In this document: positions 52,868 through 64,000 of the stretch, piece after piece
Position numbering within the stretch: the first letter of the stretch is position 1
How the letters are laid out: every line of letters starts with the position of its first letter
DNA from: Aphis gossypii
Taxonomy: Eukaryota > Arthropoda > Insecta > Hemiptera > Aphididae
Length of the DNA: 64,000 nucleotides
Assembly (NCBI RefSeq): GCF_020184175.1
Contig: NC_065530.1
Location: 20,561,260-20,625,259, forward strand
Direction: 5' to 3'
Translations under genes and position numbers: made by a program
Notes under the pieces: generated by a model
Databases searched by the model: none
The model's input: the letters and a program-made list of their open reading frames with translations, nothing else
What the model was told of the DNA's origin: nothing

Positions 52868-53428
52868 GGTTTTATGTGGGAATTCGCAACGATGTCATAA
52901 AACGACGAATCAGACGGTATATTTTGATTTTTTTCCCTCTGAATATAATATAATATTATGGTTTGAAAAATCCAAAACTATATAGGATAAAACGATTTTT
53001 TATCGTTTCGTTTTCAAAACGACGACGATATCGCGTAATGTATCGTTGACCGTTGTGGTTGTTTGTATTTTATTTTTTTTTTTTAACGTTTTTTCTATTT
53101 ATTAAAATTGGAATCGCGAGAAAAACATTTGAAATTAAAAAAGAAAAAGCCCCGTATAGTACTACAACCGTCGTAATTTATTTTAAATATTACTATCGTT
53201 ACTATAATATAGCGGACAGCGGTATATTATAATAATATAACATACGATGAGACAGCGTGTAAACACGGCACACGACACGAGACACCGACGTCGGCGGCGA
53301 CAGCGTATCTATACTATAGAGGCGACTGTGCGGGCGGCCAAACGGTACAAACGACAGTAACGCCGCCGTGAGGAGAGCGTAAAAGCAGTGGCGGCGGCGC
53401 GCGAGTCCTCGGATGCTCAACTAGGTAT
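52868..53428 (-). promoter_or_regulatory. CpG-rich 5' UTR/promoter block of the short PKA-R1 transcript
   Basis: This block has high CpG density (gacgtcggcggcgacagcg, agtggcggcggcgcgcgag) and abuts the candidate start codon at 52867. The 72-codon minus frame in 53202-53420 lacks a known domain and reads as UTR. The block ends abruptly at the TA-flanked transposon, and the same kind of sequence resumes on the other side at about 54250, so the insertion appears to have split one regulatory region. Confidence 0.45.
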
Positions 53429-53429
53429 A

Positions 53430-54208
53430 CAGGGTGATTCACTAAGCATGCTAATCCTCGTTTTTTTAATGTATTTACTCAAATTCTGACTTTTAAAATA
53501 TTTGAATATAAATATTAAAAACCAAATTTTTAAATTCTTGAAACTGTACTTAGTATTACCTACTTAAGGAAAATCCTTTGATAACACAACTTCTTTTTTT
53601 TTTCAAACAAGACCGGAAGGGGGGTCTTTTTTAATCTAAATTATTTAATGGATACATTTTTTTTTTTTTAAATTTGATGTTCATGTACTTTTTATTGAAA
53701 ATTCTAAAAAATATATTTTTAATTATTAAAATATTTATACAAGGAAAAGTTCTTAAAAATATTTAAAAAATATAATATAAAATAGGTATAATATTAGGTG
53801 CATTGTTTATTACACTAAATAATTTTTAAAATTAAAAAATTTTGATCGATTAATATTAATTACTAAAATGTTCAACCATTATAGTTCTCATGTCTTCCAA
53901 ACCCGCCATCATGAACCTATTGTCCATAGAATACAAAATTATATGAATCAAAAATTACTATAATTTGAATTTTGATTTAAATACGCCAATATTTGTATAA
54001 AATTCTACTAAATAATTTACAAATACATACAGGAGTTTTTCATTTAAAGAACAGAAACTCGTAACTCCGTGAAATACTTATTAAACAAGTAGTACAAAAA
54101 TTAAAAAAAATGATTTCAAAGTATATTTAAAAATTCCAAAAATCAGATTTTAAATAACTGTAATATTAAAGAAAAATAAGTGAGCATACTTAGTGAATTG
54201 AATCACTC

Positions 54209-54210
<2 letters not shown>
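53430..54210. mobile_element. TA-flanked TIR transposon, ~781 bp, non-autonomous
   Basis: The left end cagggtgattcactaagc and inverted right end cagagtgattcaattcac with ctaagtatgctc are terminal inverted repeats, differing by a short ATTCA-type insertion. TA flanks both sides (53428-53429 and 54211-54212), as for Tc1/mariner-type insertions. The interior is A+T-rich, partly self-complementary and without a transposase frame. A second family member is the solo end at 12925. The superfamily assignment rests only on the TA flanks. Confidence 0.7.

Positions 54211-54220
<10 letters not shown>

Positions 54221-54245
<25 letters not shown>
54221..54245. repeat. (TA)n microsatellite
   Basis: About twelve TA units directly beside the right end of the TA-flanked transposon. 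Confidence 0.9.
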
Positions 54246-54252
<7 letters not shown>

Positions 54253-54500
54253 ATAAATATATAAGTACATATACGCACGTAAAAGTAGTATTGGTAGGGG
54301 AGGCGCAACGGTAGTGGGGGAACTTTATATACGACGACGCCCCCTTTGGCGCTGTGAACGCGAAAGTTCTGCCACCGCTGCCGCGCTACCAGACGGACAA
54401 CCGCTGTATCACGCGCGTCATAAACGCCCGCGGTAGAGCCAGCGATATTTTTATTAGCCGATCGTATAATATAATTCATCGCGAATCCATAGCTGCAAGT
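54246..54500 (-). promoter_or_regulatory. CpG-rich promoter block with TATA box
   Basis: This GC-rich stretch contains a minus-strand TATATAAAG at 54323-54331, a good TATA box. That places a predicted start site near 54295-54300, reading toward the PKA-R1 first exon. The 109-codon minus frame overlapping here includes the TATA box and the microsatellite and is unlikely to be translated. Confidence 0.4.
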
Positions 54501-55250
54501 CTTTGCGGATGATTATGATATCTCGTCCAATTATACGTTATCGAAATTACCGAATTAAGTACTTATAGCAATAATAATTATATTTATATACATTATAAAC
54601 TTATAACGTACAAAACGTTTACACACGTATGAATACGCAGGGGAGGGTTGCGCTATGCATTTAAACATGTACGCATGTATAATATACACAAATCACGGAC
54701 ACAAATTCAGTCTGAAAAGTCTTAAATTTGAATACAAAAAGCGGTATACATGGATATGTGCCGTTGCGTTTTACAGAGCATTATTTGAACATCTCAACGA
54801 AGTATGTTAGAAGATTCAAATTTCGTCGCTTATAATTTTAGGAGCGTTCTTATTGTGGCAATTAATAAAATAAAAGTAAAATATTATAAATTGTTCACTA
54901 TGAACAAATAATGACAATTGTTCAGCTAAACGTTCTCATATTGTTATAAAATCCACTGTGTACTAACTAAAATAATAAATAGAAAGCAACAGCGACCGAT
55001 CGATGACGAGAATGGGCAAAACTGGAGGAAACTGAAACGCACTAATAAATGCATACTCCGAACTGTAACGAGTAACGACATAAATTGCCTGTATATTTTG
55101 CAACATGAATATGAATGTTTTATCATTTTTACACCACCAAGATTAAGTTATATATAGTTGAAGATATAGGTAAATTGTATCATGACTGCATTTCAAGAAT
55201 ATTAGGAAGTTTTAAGTTAAAAGTAAGAAAAAAGATTCACTTACGATAAC

Positions 55251-55439
55251 CAAGGTCGTCGCTAGGGTAGGGAGTTAGGGTTCAGACCTCCCCCCGCCAA
55301 AATTATAATATTTTATTATTATAATTTTATATTTTATTACATAATATATTAATATAACATATTTAAACTCTGACCCCCCCCCCCCCCCAAAAAAAAAAAA
55401 AATAAGTATAATAAAAATATTTTCCTGGCTCCAGCTTTG
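55251..55439. mobile_element. degenerate TIR element with C-run interior
   Basis: The left end caaggtcgtcgctagggt and inverted right end caaagctggagccagg are partly alike. The interior has a purine/pyrimidine tract with 15 C then 14 A (55374-55402). This resembles old hAT-like MITEs common in aphid-type genomes, but no target duplication is clear. Confidence 0.25.
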
Positions 55440-55704
55440 ACAATAATATACGCCGAAGATGAAAATGTAAATAATAAATGATAAGATTTGATGGTATACA
55501 ATATATGTATAATAAGTACCTATATAGTTAATCATTAAACGTTGTGTATTATCACTACACTTGATAACACCATATGTATAATTTAATCGGTGATATTGAA
55601 TTGAGTCCAGCTTATTATCTTAATATCTTTGAATTGAGTCCTACCGGTGGCGACCTTGAACTTTGTACATCATATTATAGTGTAATATCGCTAATATACA
55701 ATAA

Positions 55705-56147
55705 CGTAATATATACACAACGATGCAATTATACATACAAGTCTGGACTGATGTTAGAATTAAAAGGTGTCGATTCCATTTGGGCCAAAGCTAGCAGAGT
55801 ACAATTCAGAAGTTAGGTCTGTCTAAGAAATATAAGATTTGATGGCGATATAACCACGTGACCACGAAAAAATCGACAGTTTTATAGATTATATTTTAAA
55901 TAATTACGTTGACAATGATGTTGCACAGTTCCCCTCCAATGTTTGGGGTGATTTTTCAGCAACCACTAATCGGACTACTATTAGTTGTGAAAGTTTTCAC
56001 TCAAATTTAAATGTCTTTTTTCATTCGGTTCATCCAAATATTTTTATTCTTGTGGACACTCTTCAAGGAATATATTGGACTGATACACATTATATAAAAT
56101 TAAGTAGCAAAACAAAAATACCATGTAAAGAAACAATAGAAAAATAA
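55705..56147 (+). pseudogene. decayed MULE (Mutator-like, FLYWCH-type) transposase fragment
   Basis: The upstream part reads IQVWTDVRIKRCRFHLGQS, an in-frame TAG (55792), then QSTIQKLGLSKKYKI and TGA (55840). In the family this is the CRFHLGQSWWRKIQ-LGL segment of the MULE domain, so the amber codon stands where Trp is expected. After a deletion and frame change, 55854-56147 reads DSFIDYILNNYV, AQFPSNVWGDFS, NRTTISCESFHSNLN and FFHSVHPNIFILVDTLQGI. These match the family's downstream blocks (FCDYL, R(T)N..CESFH..LN, HPNIF.F.D.L). The N-terminal zinc finger, the catalytic Asp region and the element termini are not identifiable. The frame at 55574-55816 overlaps and may hold a scrambled upstream part. 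Confidence 0.8.
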
Positions 56148-57320
56148 ATTTTTTTACAAGAGCAGACAAACAAATATATAAATAAGCAAATTTGCAGGTT
56201 TGACTCTGTATCGTCATTTAAGTTTTTACCAGTCACTATATAATTATTAACATTATTTATTTTTATTTTTATATTTATACTTATATTATTTATTATATTA
56301 TAGTATAATAGTAATATAATAATAATTATTGTTATTATTAAAAACAATGTAAGCAATCACAAACATTATTGGAGACTAACCTGCCAACCTCCACTAGGTG
56401 TCTCCTGGGTAACGGTAATAGGCTGAAGGGACGACCCAACTCTGATAACCCAAAAGTATTTGCAAGACTCAATTCAATGTCAGCCAATGTAATGTCCACA
56501 GTAAAGTTAAAGTTTAAGTGAATTTAGGTTTACTGAACTTTAACGAAACGCTGTATGTTTATATATACAATATTATAATAGTATACACACACCACGAGCA
56601 TGGGGTAGATGTATGGAAGAACTGTTTGAGGCATATTTATGTATATATAAGTACATTATACAGTCACTGCTTGAGAGAAAAGAACTGAACTGAAAACTTG
56701 ACAAGTACCTACTTATATAATAGTACCTATGTATAATATATGTATTATGTATATGGAGAAGAGCAGATCATATGGTAGAGTGGACACAACAACCTTCAAA
56801 CAAAATATTGTTATATTTTTAGCGAAAAAATAGTCTGTTATTTCTTTTCAAAAATATGACAGATTAATATTCGAAGAATATTGAAAATTAAATTGTATAC
56901 CAGGAAGTCTCCATGAAGTTAAAAAAAAACAGACAAAATTATTATATATTGATAAAGTATCGATGGAATCTTAAAATAAAACAATAATTTCCTTGTTCTA
57001 GTAGGTATATCGTATATGATAGTATATTTGTAGTGATGCCACTATAGTCTATATACGATGTTCTGGCATCTGACTATTACATATTAACTGATAAATAAAA
57101 TTGTACAATTTATAATTGAACTCGAATACAACTATGGCCTGGTTTACTAGTAGAGCATTTGAGGATAGAACGTTACTTAATATATTCTGAATGTATTAAT
57201 TACAGTAATTAGTAAATACAATTATATAAGCATGCCGTAGTGTTCCCCCGTTTTCTACCTTATAACTATAATTATTACATAAGTTCTTAAAGTTTGTAGT
57301 CATTGTATATTGTACTATTA

Positions 57321-57344
57321 AAATAATAATAATAATAATAATAA
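57321..57344. repeat. (AAT)n microsatellite
   Basis: Eight AAT units in upstream sequence. Confidence 0.9.
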
Positions 57345-59857
57345 CAAACATTAAATTAGAATGGACATCGTTAAACTAGGTAACATATAAAACACAACAA
57401 ATGGCATAGCGTCGTAGCATTTTACTATTTATTAACCGAAATAAACAATATTTTCTAGTATTTTGTTTATTGTAGCACTGATAAACCAATGACCACAGAA
57501 AAGTACAAAGCATTTAACATTAGTAACTCAAGCTCCGATTAGAAATTTTTAAAATTTAACGATTTATCACTGCTAAACAATATAATATAATAATAAAAAA
57601 TAATAGATACTATTTTTTTATCTTTGTAAATTAATTACGAATTAAAAGTATAATATTAATTAATTGAATCTCTTAGCTAGGGTAGGTTGTAGATTTTTGA
57701 GTTGTTTTATGGTATTATATAATTATACAATATTTTATTATCGTACACAATATAATGAACTTATTTCAATCATAATAATATAGATTAGATAATATATATT
57801 ATACATAATACATATACGATATAATGTAGTATTTTGATAACTCTTACAAATACAATAGGTACAATAGGTATAGTAAAATATTATACTGATACAGTGACAT
57901 AGTATAATATAATATTAGATTTATTTTTTTATTGAAGGTATTTGTAAATAAATATTTAAATACAAAGTTAGATATTAAATGCAGTATCTAGCTAAGTTAT
58001 CAACCAAGTTCTTTTATAATTTAATTTACATTCAACAGTTATTAGATATATTTGATAGTCATTACGTGCATTACACACAACGTTATTTTAATTGTTTAAA
58101 TTAAAATCATAATAAGAAAATAAATGATTAATTGATAACAAACAACTGATGAGCGATGACTATAATAACTTTAGGTATTATAAATATTATTGTTAAGCGA
58201 AATATTAATTTGTTGAAGTAAAGTAAAAAATGTATATATTTTTTTATATAAGTAATTATTTAGGTACAACTACTTTTTAATTTTGAACTATAAGACAGGC
58301 TCTCTTAAAGCCACACATTAACTAGATCCGAACCGATCGAATCGAGAAAAAACAAAATATTAATTGATTTTGTATAAGAGCATACACTATAATACCGAAC
58401 CGATGACCCGATCCGAAATTCGATTTCAACCGTTCTAACATGTTTGAATTTATCGGCCGAAAATATTTTTCAGTTGGGTCAGTCTGGCCAATAAATCTGG
58501 TCAGATTGACTTTATACAATTTTTGAATTAAAGAGTGACAAGATCTTCTATGATACTATTGTTTATTGCTCATTCGATAATAAATTATATAATAGCAGAA
58601 ATTTGCAGATTCTGGTGATATTGCAATCATTTTTTAAATAGTTAGTAGTATCTATAGAGTTTGGTTATTTCATTAACTGTGATAAAAAGTAAGAATTGCA
58701 GACAAGTCGTTGAGTATAAAAATAAAAATTGAGAACAAAAAGTCGAAGACATTTTTCACCATGATAGAAATAATAGGATTTAATATGAGGTCTATCATAT
58801 ATGATTAAAGTTATAAATAGAAAAGTTTACGCCTTGAAAATTATAAACATAATTTACACTTTCGTCAAACATTACACAAAATATTACTTCGCCGTATAAT
58901 TTAAACAGAAGCAAAACTTTTAGATAGAAGTTTGTAATGATATAAGCTTTGAAAACGATATACTTTCAATAGGTGCAACATTTTACAGCCCAATAAAGTT
59001 TTAACGCGATAGACTAAACTTAAAAATTAAATTTTGTTAACTGTAGAGATTTAATTTTCGTGTTGAATGATCATTTAAAGTTAAACTTTAAATCAAATTA
59101 AAAAAGACTACTGATAATTTAAATATATATTTAAGTGTTTTAACGCGTTTTTTATTATGAATAATCAATATAATAAATAATTCATAATGACAAAATATTA
59201 CTAAATAAAACCAGGTTTATGGAAAACATTGCTAGTACTATTAATATAAATCGGTACATGCATACGCACTTGAAAAAATGCTGATAGATACGACATGACA
59301 GTTAATAGTGTGTAAATTAAGTATTCGCGTCAATATTATTAATTGAACAGTATTGTAAATGGAAAAAGGGCAAGAACATTTTATGATAGCATTATTTAAA
59401 AAAAATATATACATTTTCTTAAAGTGGAATTTATTATATATTAGCAAGAATTAAAATTAAATTGATCGTAAATTATATTATGCAAGTTATCACTTTTTTT
59501 CTAATAAGTAATACAATTTAAAATCTTATCTATAGGATGTATTGAATAATTTTATAATGTAGTATGTTATACATAATATAATTTAATATATATAATATAT
59601 ATAATGACTAGTAGTTGTTGATTAGGTCATAAGAATATTAAAAAAATTAAAATAACAATTATTTTCTAAAATGTATACCGATCTGTTTTATGTTAATTAT
59701 TAAGTAAATTTAAATAAGCAAACTATAATATACAGCTTTTTTTAAGTATATGTTACTCTTACGGTGTCTAAATCAGGCAATGGTCGCCATTCTAAAATTT
59801 GTCTCACAAAATTTCAAAAATGAAGATTTTTAATGTTTTTTCCCAGTTAACTATATA

Positions 59858-60038
59858 CAGTAAAACCTTTCTATAGCGGAATCGCTTGGGACCAACATTT
59901 TTTCTGCTATAAAGTATTTTCTGTTATGGGGAGGTAGAATCACATATTATATTATTTAAACAGGAACTATTGACATTTTTCGTTAGGTATAAAAAGGATT
60001 CCGTTTAATAAAGGCTTCGTTATAGAGAGGTTTTACAG
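59858..60038. mobile_element. Tc1/pogo (Tigger-like) MITE, ~181 bp
   Basis: The left end cagtaaaacctttctatagc and inverted right end ctgtaaaacctctctataac agree at about 20 of 24 positions. Internal phrases such as cgcttgggaccaac and tgctataaagt are typical of Tigger/pogo-derived MITEs. TA precedes the left end; the right flank is AA, probably a mutated TA. Confidence 0.7.
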
Positions 60039-60741
60039 AAATATTATTACTATAAATGAGTAAAAAGAAAAAAACCTGTTTATACACTAAACAAAATATA
60101 CAGGACAATATTTTTTCAGTTTTAAATTGGATAATAATTAATCACTTATCGAAACCAATATAGAAAGACACAAGGGTGTTGCAGGGTGTGCTATAGCAAC
60201 ACCTACGGGCTGCAAACAATTAGTTTTCACTTACAATTTTTATTTTTTCTTACTTACTATAGTTAGTACTGTTAATACTTAGTAGTTACAATTGACAAGA
60301 CGTGTATAGTATTATAATTGAAATTGATTTTAAGTCCTATGACTACATTTTTTTCTATGAATTGCTATCATACAATTACTTTTAATATCGTTAAATGTAT
60401 TAATTTTTTTTTTTGTCATAACTTTTAGAAACATTTTTCCGACTATATATTTTTTTTAATCAAAGCATGATATGTATTGACGTATTGTATAAAATAAATT
60501 AAATTTTTGTATCAATCAAAAAAATTTTCAAGACTGAAAAAAAGTGCTCTTATTAAAATAATATATATGAATGATTTTTTTTTTAGCACTTATTAATGAA
60601 TCATATTCAGTAACATCTACAATTAAGTCATGCGCACGCCTATGGAAACCAAAGTCCAACAATAAGTATATTGTGACACTTCAATATTGGCGTATTTAAA
60701 TTTATTCATAGTGAAATAATATTGTAAAAACATTCTTTCGT

Positions 60742-60873
60742 CAGGGCCTGATTAAAGAGTTAGTCGGATAGGGTTGATTTGGCGCTCCTATACGTTCTAC
60801 ATTCGTAAAAAAAAATATTTTTTGGCGCCCTAGGCTGTAGCCTATACTTAACCTATTGGTTAATCAGGCCCTG
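60742..60873. mobile_element. hAT-type MITE, 132 bp, with perfect 8-bp target duplication
   Basis: Both ends are cagggcctgattaa (14-bp perfect inverted repeats). Identical 8-mers tctttcgt flank it at 60734-60741 and 60874-60881. The CAGGG terminus and 8-bp duplication place it in hAT. Intact duplications suggest fairly recent insertion. Confidence 0.88.
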
Positions 60874-63301
60874 TCTTTCGTCATAATTTCACAATAACAC
60901 TCCTTATCTAACAAACTAACATTATCTTTAAAAATATTTTTATAAACATAATAACTATCAAACAATATTTTTTTTAGAGTTCAGCCAATATTTTTTGAGC
61001 ATTTATTTAATATAATATGGACGTAACTATTAATATGGACATGGTGGGTATCAACACAGGCGCAGAACGAAAGCTTTTGTTCTGTTTCCATTACGTTTAA
61101 TATACACAGGAATAAAAACATAAATTTAGAGACTTTTTAGTAAATCATAAGTTTTTTTAAACTTATTCTCTAATTTCCATTATTATTGATAATCAAAATA
61201 ACATACAATTTATTAAGCTATTCGGTCATATATCATCTAATTTATAAGTACCTACCTATTACCTACATGGCATTACATTTTATAATACTTATTTTAACCA
61301 GTTTGCATTAAAACAATTTTATTTTTTAGTTAATTGACTGGGCGTATTTATTTAGATAAGGTTATGACAGGGCTAGTATAATGAGTGGTGAATTTCACGG
61401 AGTATATTATACCAGAGAAAAATATAATTTAGCTCTCTACTTAAATTGTGCTTCTTATAGTTTCAACCTAGCAGTTAGTGCCGCATAATTTAGTATCCCC
61501 CAAGTGAGAAACTGCCTTGGTACAGTCTAATCTATTTACAACTTTTGTAATACACCAAAAAGACAAAATGCACTTCAGGATGCAATAAAAAAATAACAAC
61601 ACTATATTAAAAATTAAAACATAAAAATATAATACTATTTGCTAATTATTGATGTATCCATTTTATACATTTTTTCCAAACCTCCCGTTCCGTAATTATA
61701 ACATTCCGAGTACTTGTCTGAACATATTATCTATCTATTAATTATTCTAAAGCTATACTTGTAATAATTTATTTGAATTTAATATGTTTGGCTAATATTA
61801 TTATGTTATAATAATATGGTATCTTATACAGTTATACATAGTTGTAGGTGGGTACACAATACAGTAAAATGACAGAAATAATTTTAATTTAAATACGTAT
61901 TGATAACTATTATTTATAATTTATTAAAATATATAGGTACTATTTAAAGTATTTATAATAAGAGTTCAGAATAACAAAATATTGTAGAATACAACCATAT
62001 TATATTAAATTTAGTAGCTCTAAACGGAAGTTACCTGTAATATTTTTGCATCAACATATTGAGTTACCAATTTTGATACTTCTTGTTTTTCGACAGTCCA
62101 TAATTATTTAAGAGTAGCATTGTTTGATATTTAAATAATTTACTGTACACTTCATGATATAATATTATTTATTACTAAAGGTAATACGATTTTTATTTTA
62201 TATACTATAATTTATATTTATTGAGCAGTTGCCATTTATTCACATTTAATTAATTTAAATTATTAATTACCCATTACAAAACAATTATGGGTTCAAATTA
62301 TTTTCATGGAGGCGAAATTCATTTTATCGAATTAGATTCTCTTTGACATCGATATTTACTCCCGATTCTAATTAAATGTAAAATCGATAATCAAAATATC
62401 ATCGATTTCCATTTGAATTAACTTGATGTTGAATACTATGATAAAAATGGGAATCGATCCAACCCCTCCCTAATTATTACATAATATTATAAAATAAACG
62501 TCCATTAACAGTTCACCGTAAATCTTAAAAAAGTTTCACTAAACACAGAGAACTCTAAAGCGATTAGATATAACACGCTGCGACAGGCTTAGTCACACGC
62601 GTACAATAATAACTTATCCTCAGACACCCGTCGATTTAATAATGTGTACGAGGAATGCTATTGATAATGTGATGAGTACCATTGTACTAACTATCGACAT
62701 GCTTACCATCTTGACATTCGGTAATATTTGAATATTTTTACTAAAATAATTGAGAAGTACCTAATCGAGTGGTTTAATGTTATTGAAGCTTAAAATTTGA
62801 AATTGTAAATAATTTAGGTAGGTACTATCTAAACGAATAGGTAGTCATTGAGATCGAAAAATTAGTTATTTGATTAAAATAACTAAATATTATTATTATA
62901 ATATACCTATTGGTAGTTCAGAGACTATCGAATGGCGAGGCCTATCAAAAGATCGAAATCGGATTAGAAGTTTAACCATTTAATATAGTATGTATCCGAG
63001 GCTGAATGTAGTTGAAAGTAACTGATTTAATGGCTTCAATTAAAACAATAATACCAATTACCAAATAAATGAATTACATAACATGTGACTGGTCAAATTC
63101 GTGTAGTATTAAAATAATTGATTATTATAACGAACATTGAATAGTTTAATTACTTCAAAGTTCAAATTTTATACACATAATATGTATGTAGATATAAAAA
63201 AAAAACGACGAGCATGCGCGTCGAGTAAGCATGCGTCAATTTAACTTCGATATTGAACATTCGGGCATTTATACCCATTAACCCATTATTATTTATATAA
63301 A

Positions 63302-63369
63302 CAGTAAAATCCTAGTTATCCGATAGATATTATAAAACCAGAGAACTACCAGAATAACGAGTTATACTG
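63302..63369. mobile_element. tiny pogo/Tigger-like remnant, 68 bp
   Basis: The left end cagtaaaatcctagttatcc and inverted right end cagtataactcgttattctg share the cagtAnAA..GTTAT pattern seen in pogo-type termini. The interior is almost entirely deleted. Confidence 0.4.
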
Positions 63370-63599
63370 TAATACGATATGAATATTATGAGATAACCTA
63401 AAAATTATGATTATTCTAATTCCAACGCTATATTACTACGACCGCATTCTATCGGAGGGAGAAAACCGAAACAACGAGACCCCTGTCCCCTATTTAATAT
63501 TATACACTATAGGCACGTTAAGTGCTATAACCTACAACATTAGGGGTAGTTTTTTTTTTATGATCGGATATAGTCGTTTATTTATCAGGACGAACGCAT

Positions 63600-64000
63600 A
63601 AGGTCGTAAATGATCGAAATACACGACCGTAAAGCGCACGGCACAGATGGTTTATTTGGACGTATACTTTATAATTGGTGCAGGTCTTCGTGAACGGAAT
63701 GTTATGATGACCACGACGAAAAATATTCTGATTTAACATTGAAATGGTGTTACTGAACCGTAAAAACTCGTAGTCCCGGGTCGTTGTGTGTTATATGTGG
63801 GTAGGGGTGGGGGGGAAAGAAATAACAACAAAACGAATGGAGTGAATGTCAATATTGTTTTTATAGTTGTTGAGTTCATCTCATGATAAAAAACGCGGGG
63901 GGTTAGTCATCACGGACGTTATACATAACAAGAATGATAGTATAATTTTGTCGTCTTAACGTTGCAACATTGTTGCTAGGGTAGCGGCGGCGGGGCGCGT
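63600..64000. promoter_or_regulatory. GC-richer island at window end, possible promoter
   Basis: CpG-rich sequence rises toward the window end (ggtagcggcggcggggcgcg at 63981-64000) and includes ggggtggggggg and cgcggggggtt tracts. It resembles the other promoter-like islands here. No coding frame or convincing donor was found. It could belong to the distal promoter of PKA-R1 or to the next gene. Confidence 0.3.

Larger units (their letters stand above)
1..53428 (-). other. Pka-R1: PKA-R1 gene locus (3' end outside window)
   Basis: This is the span of the cAMP-dependent protein kinase type I regulatory subunit gene, read right to left. In the resting kinase the R subunit blocks the catalytic subunit with a pseudosubstrate arm; two cAMP molecules per R chain release it. 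Five internal coding exons (18598-18762, 14575-14775, 14212-14431, 5187-5390, 2888-2975) have canonical acceptors and GT donors and join in phase. A candidate short first exon lies at 52853-52867. Introns measure about 34.1 kb, 3.8 kb, 143 bp, 8.8 kb and 2.2 kb, and the last is open at the window edge. Assembled from the short first exon, about 298 residues are visible and about 27 C-terminal residues are missing. The upper boundary of the gene is inferred. Confidence 0.9.
54501..64000. other. upstream sequence (distal intron or intergenic)
   Basis: A+T-rich sequence carrying most of the recognisable transposon relics: a degenerate hAT-like element, a MULE transposase pseudogene, two Tc1/pogo-type MITEs and one hAT MITE. 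If the long PKA-R1 isoform starts beyond 64,000, this is intron; otherwise it is intergenic. A GC-richer patch at 56360-56470 is unexplained. The A+T-rich frames listed at 56090-56356 and 59241-59447 look like chance. Confidence 0.5.

Noticed and set aside
55275..55535. 86-codon minus ORF with Gly and Phe runs
   Set aside because: It is the translation of the poly(C)/poly(A) tract inside a degenerate repeat.
60178..60645. Possible larger transposon from gttgcagggtgtgctat to gcgcacgcctatgg
   Set aside because: The two ends resemble transposon termini but do not match each other as inverted repeats, and no target duplication was found.
1..64000. tRNA, rRNA, CRISPR or bacterial operon features
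   Set aside because: No cloverleaf with a TTC-A/G box, no spaced direct repeats and no long uninterrupted ORFs; the sequence is intron-dominated eukaryotic DNA.

Overview
The window is eukaryotic, roughly three-quarters A+T, with small GT-AG-bounded exons lost in very long introns, abundant microsatellites and short terminal-inverted-repeat transposons. The one gene I can identify, on the minus strand, encodes the type I regulatory subunit of cAMP-dependent protein kinase (PKA-R1), with an arthropod-like protein sequence. Base composition, frequent ggtacctac-type words and a FLYWCH/MULE-type transposon relic suggest a sap-sucking insect, most likely an aphid. That last step is inference.

Layout, from high to low coordinates along the minus-strand gene: a CpG-rich promoter-like block (52.85-54.5 kb) carries a TATA box and a candidate short first coding exon (Met-Ser-Ala-Thr-Lys, 52853-52867). 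A 780-bp inverted-repeat transposon splits this block. An intron of about 34 kb follows, then the exon with the pseudosubstrate inhibitor site (18598-18762). Next come cAMP-binding domain A (14575-14775 and 14212-14431, separated by a 143-bp intron) and domain B (5187-5390 and 2888-2975). All exon phases agree across the junctions. The final coding exon, expected to hold about 27 residues, was not found and probably lies beyond position 1. The exon for the dimerisation/docking domain of the long isoform was also not found and probably lies beyond 64,000.

The rest is intron or upstream sequence. It holds three hAT-like MITEs with 8-bp target duplications, two Tc1/pogo-type MITEs, a larger TA-flanked inverted-repeat element and a solo end of the same family. 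It also holds a decayed MULE transposase (55.7-56.15 kb), a ~310-bp foldback hairpin (41.8-42.1 kb) and several GC-richer islands (3.05-3.58, 4.27-5.08, 20.56-21.06, 34.3-35.5 and 63.6-64 kb). The islands may be alternative promoters or relics.

No bacterial-type operons, CRISPR arrays, rRNA or tRNA genes were seen. Most short ORFs in the window are chance frames in A+T-rich intron sequence.
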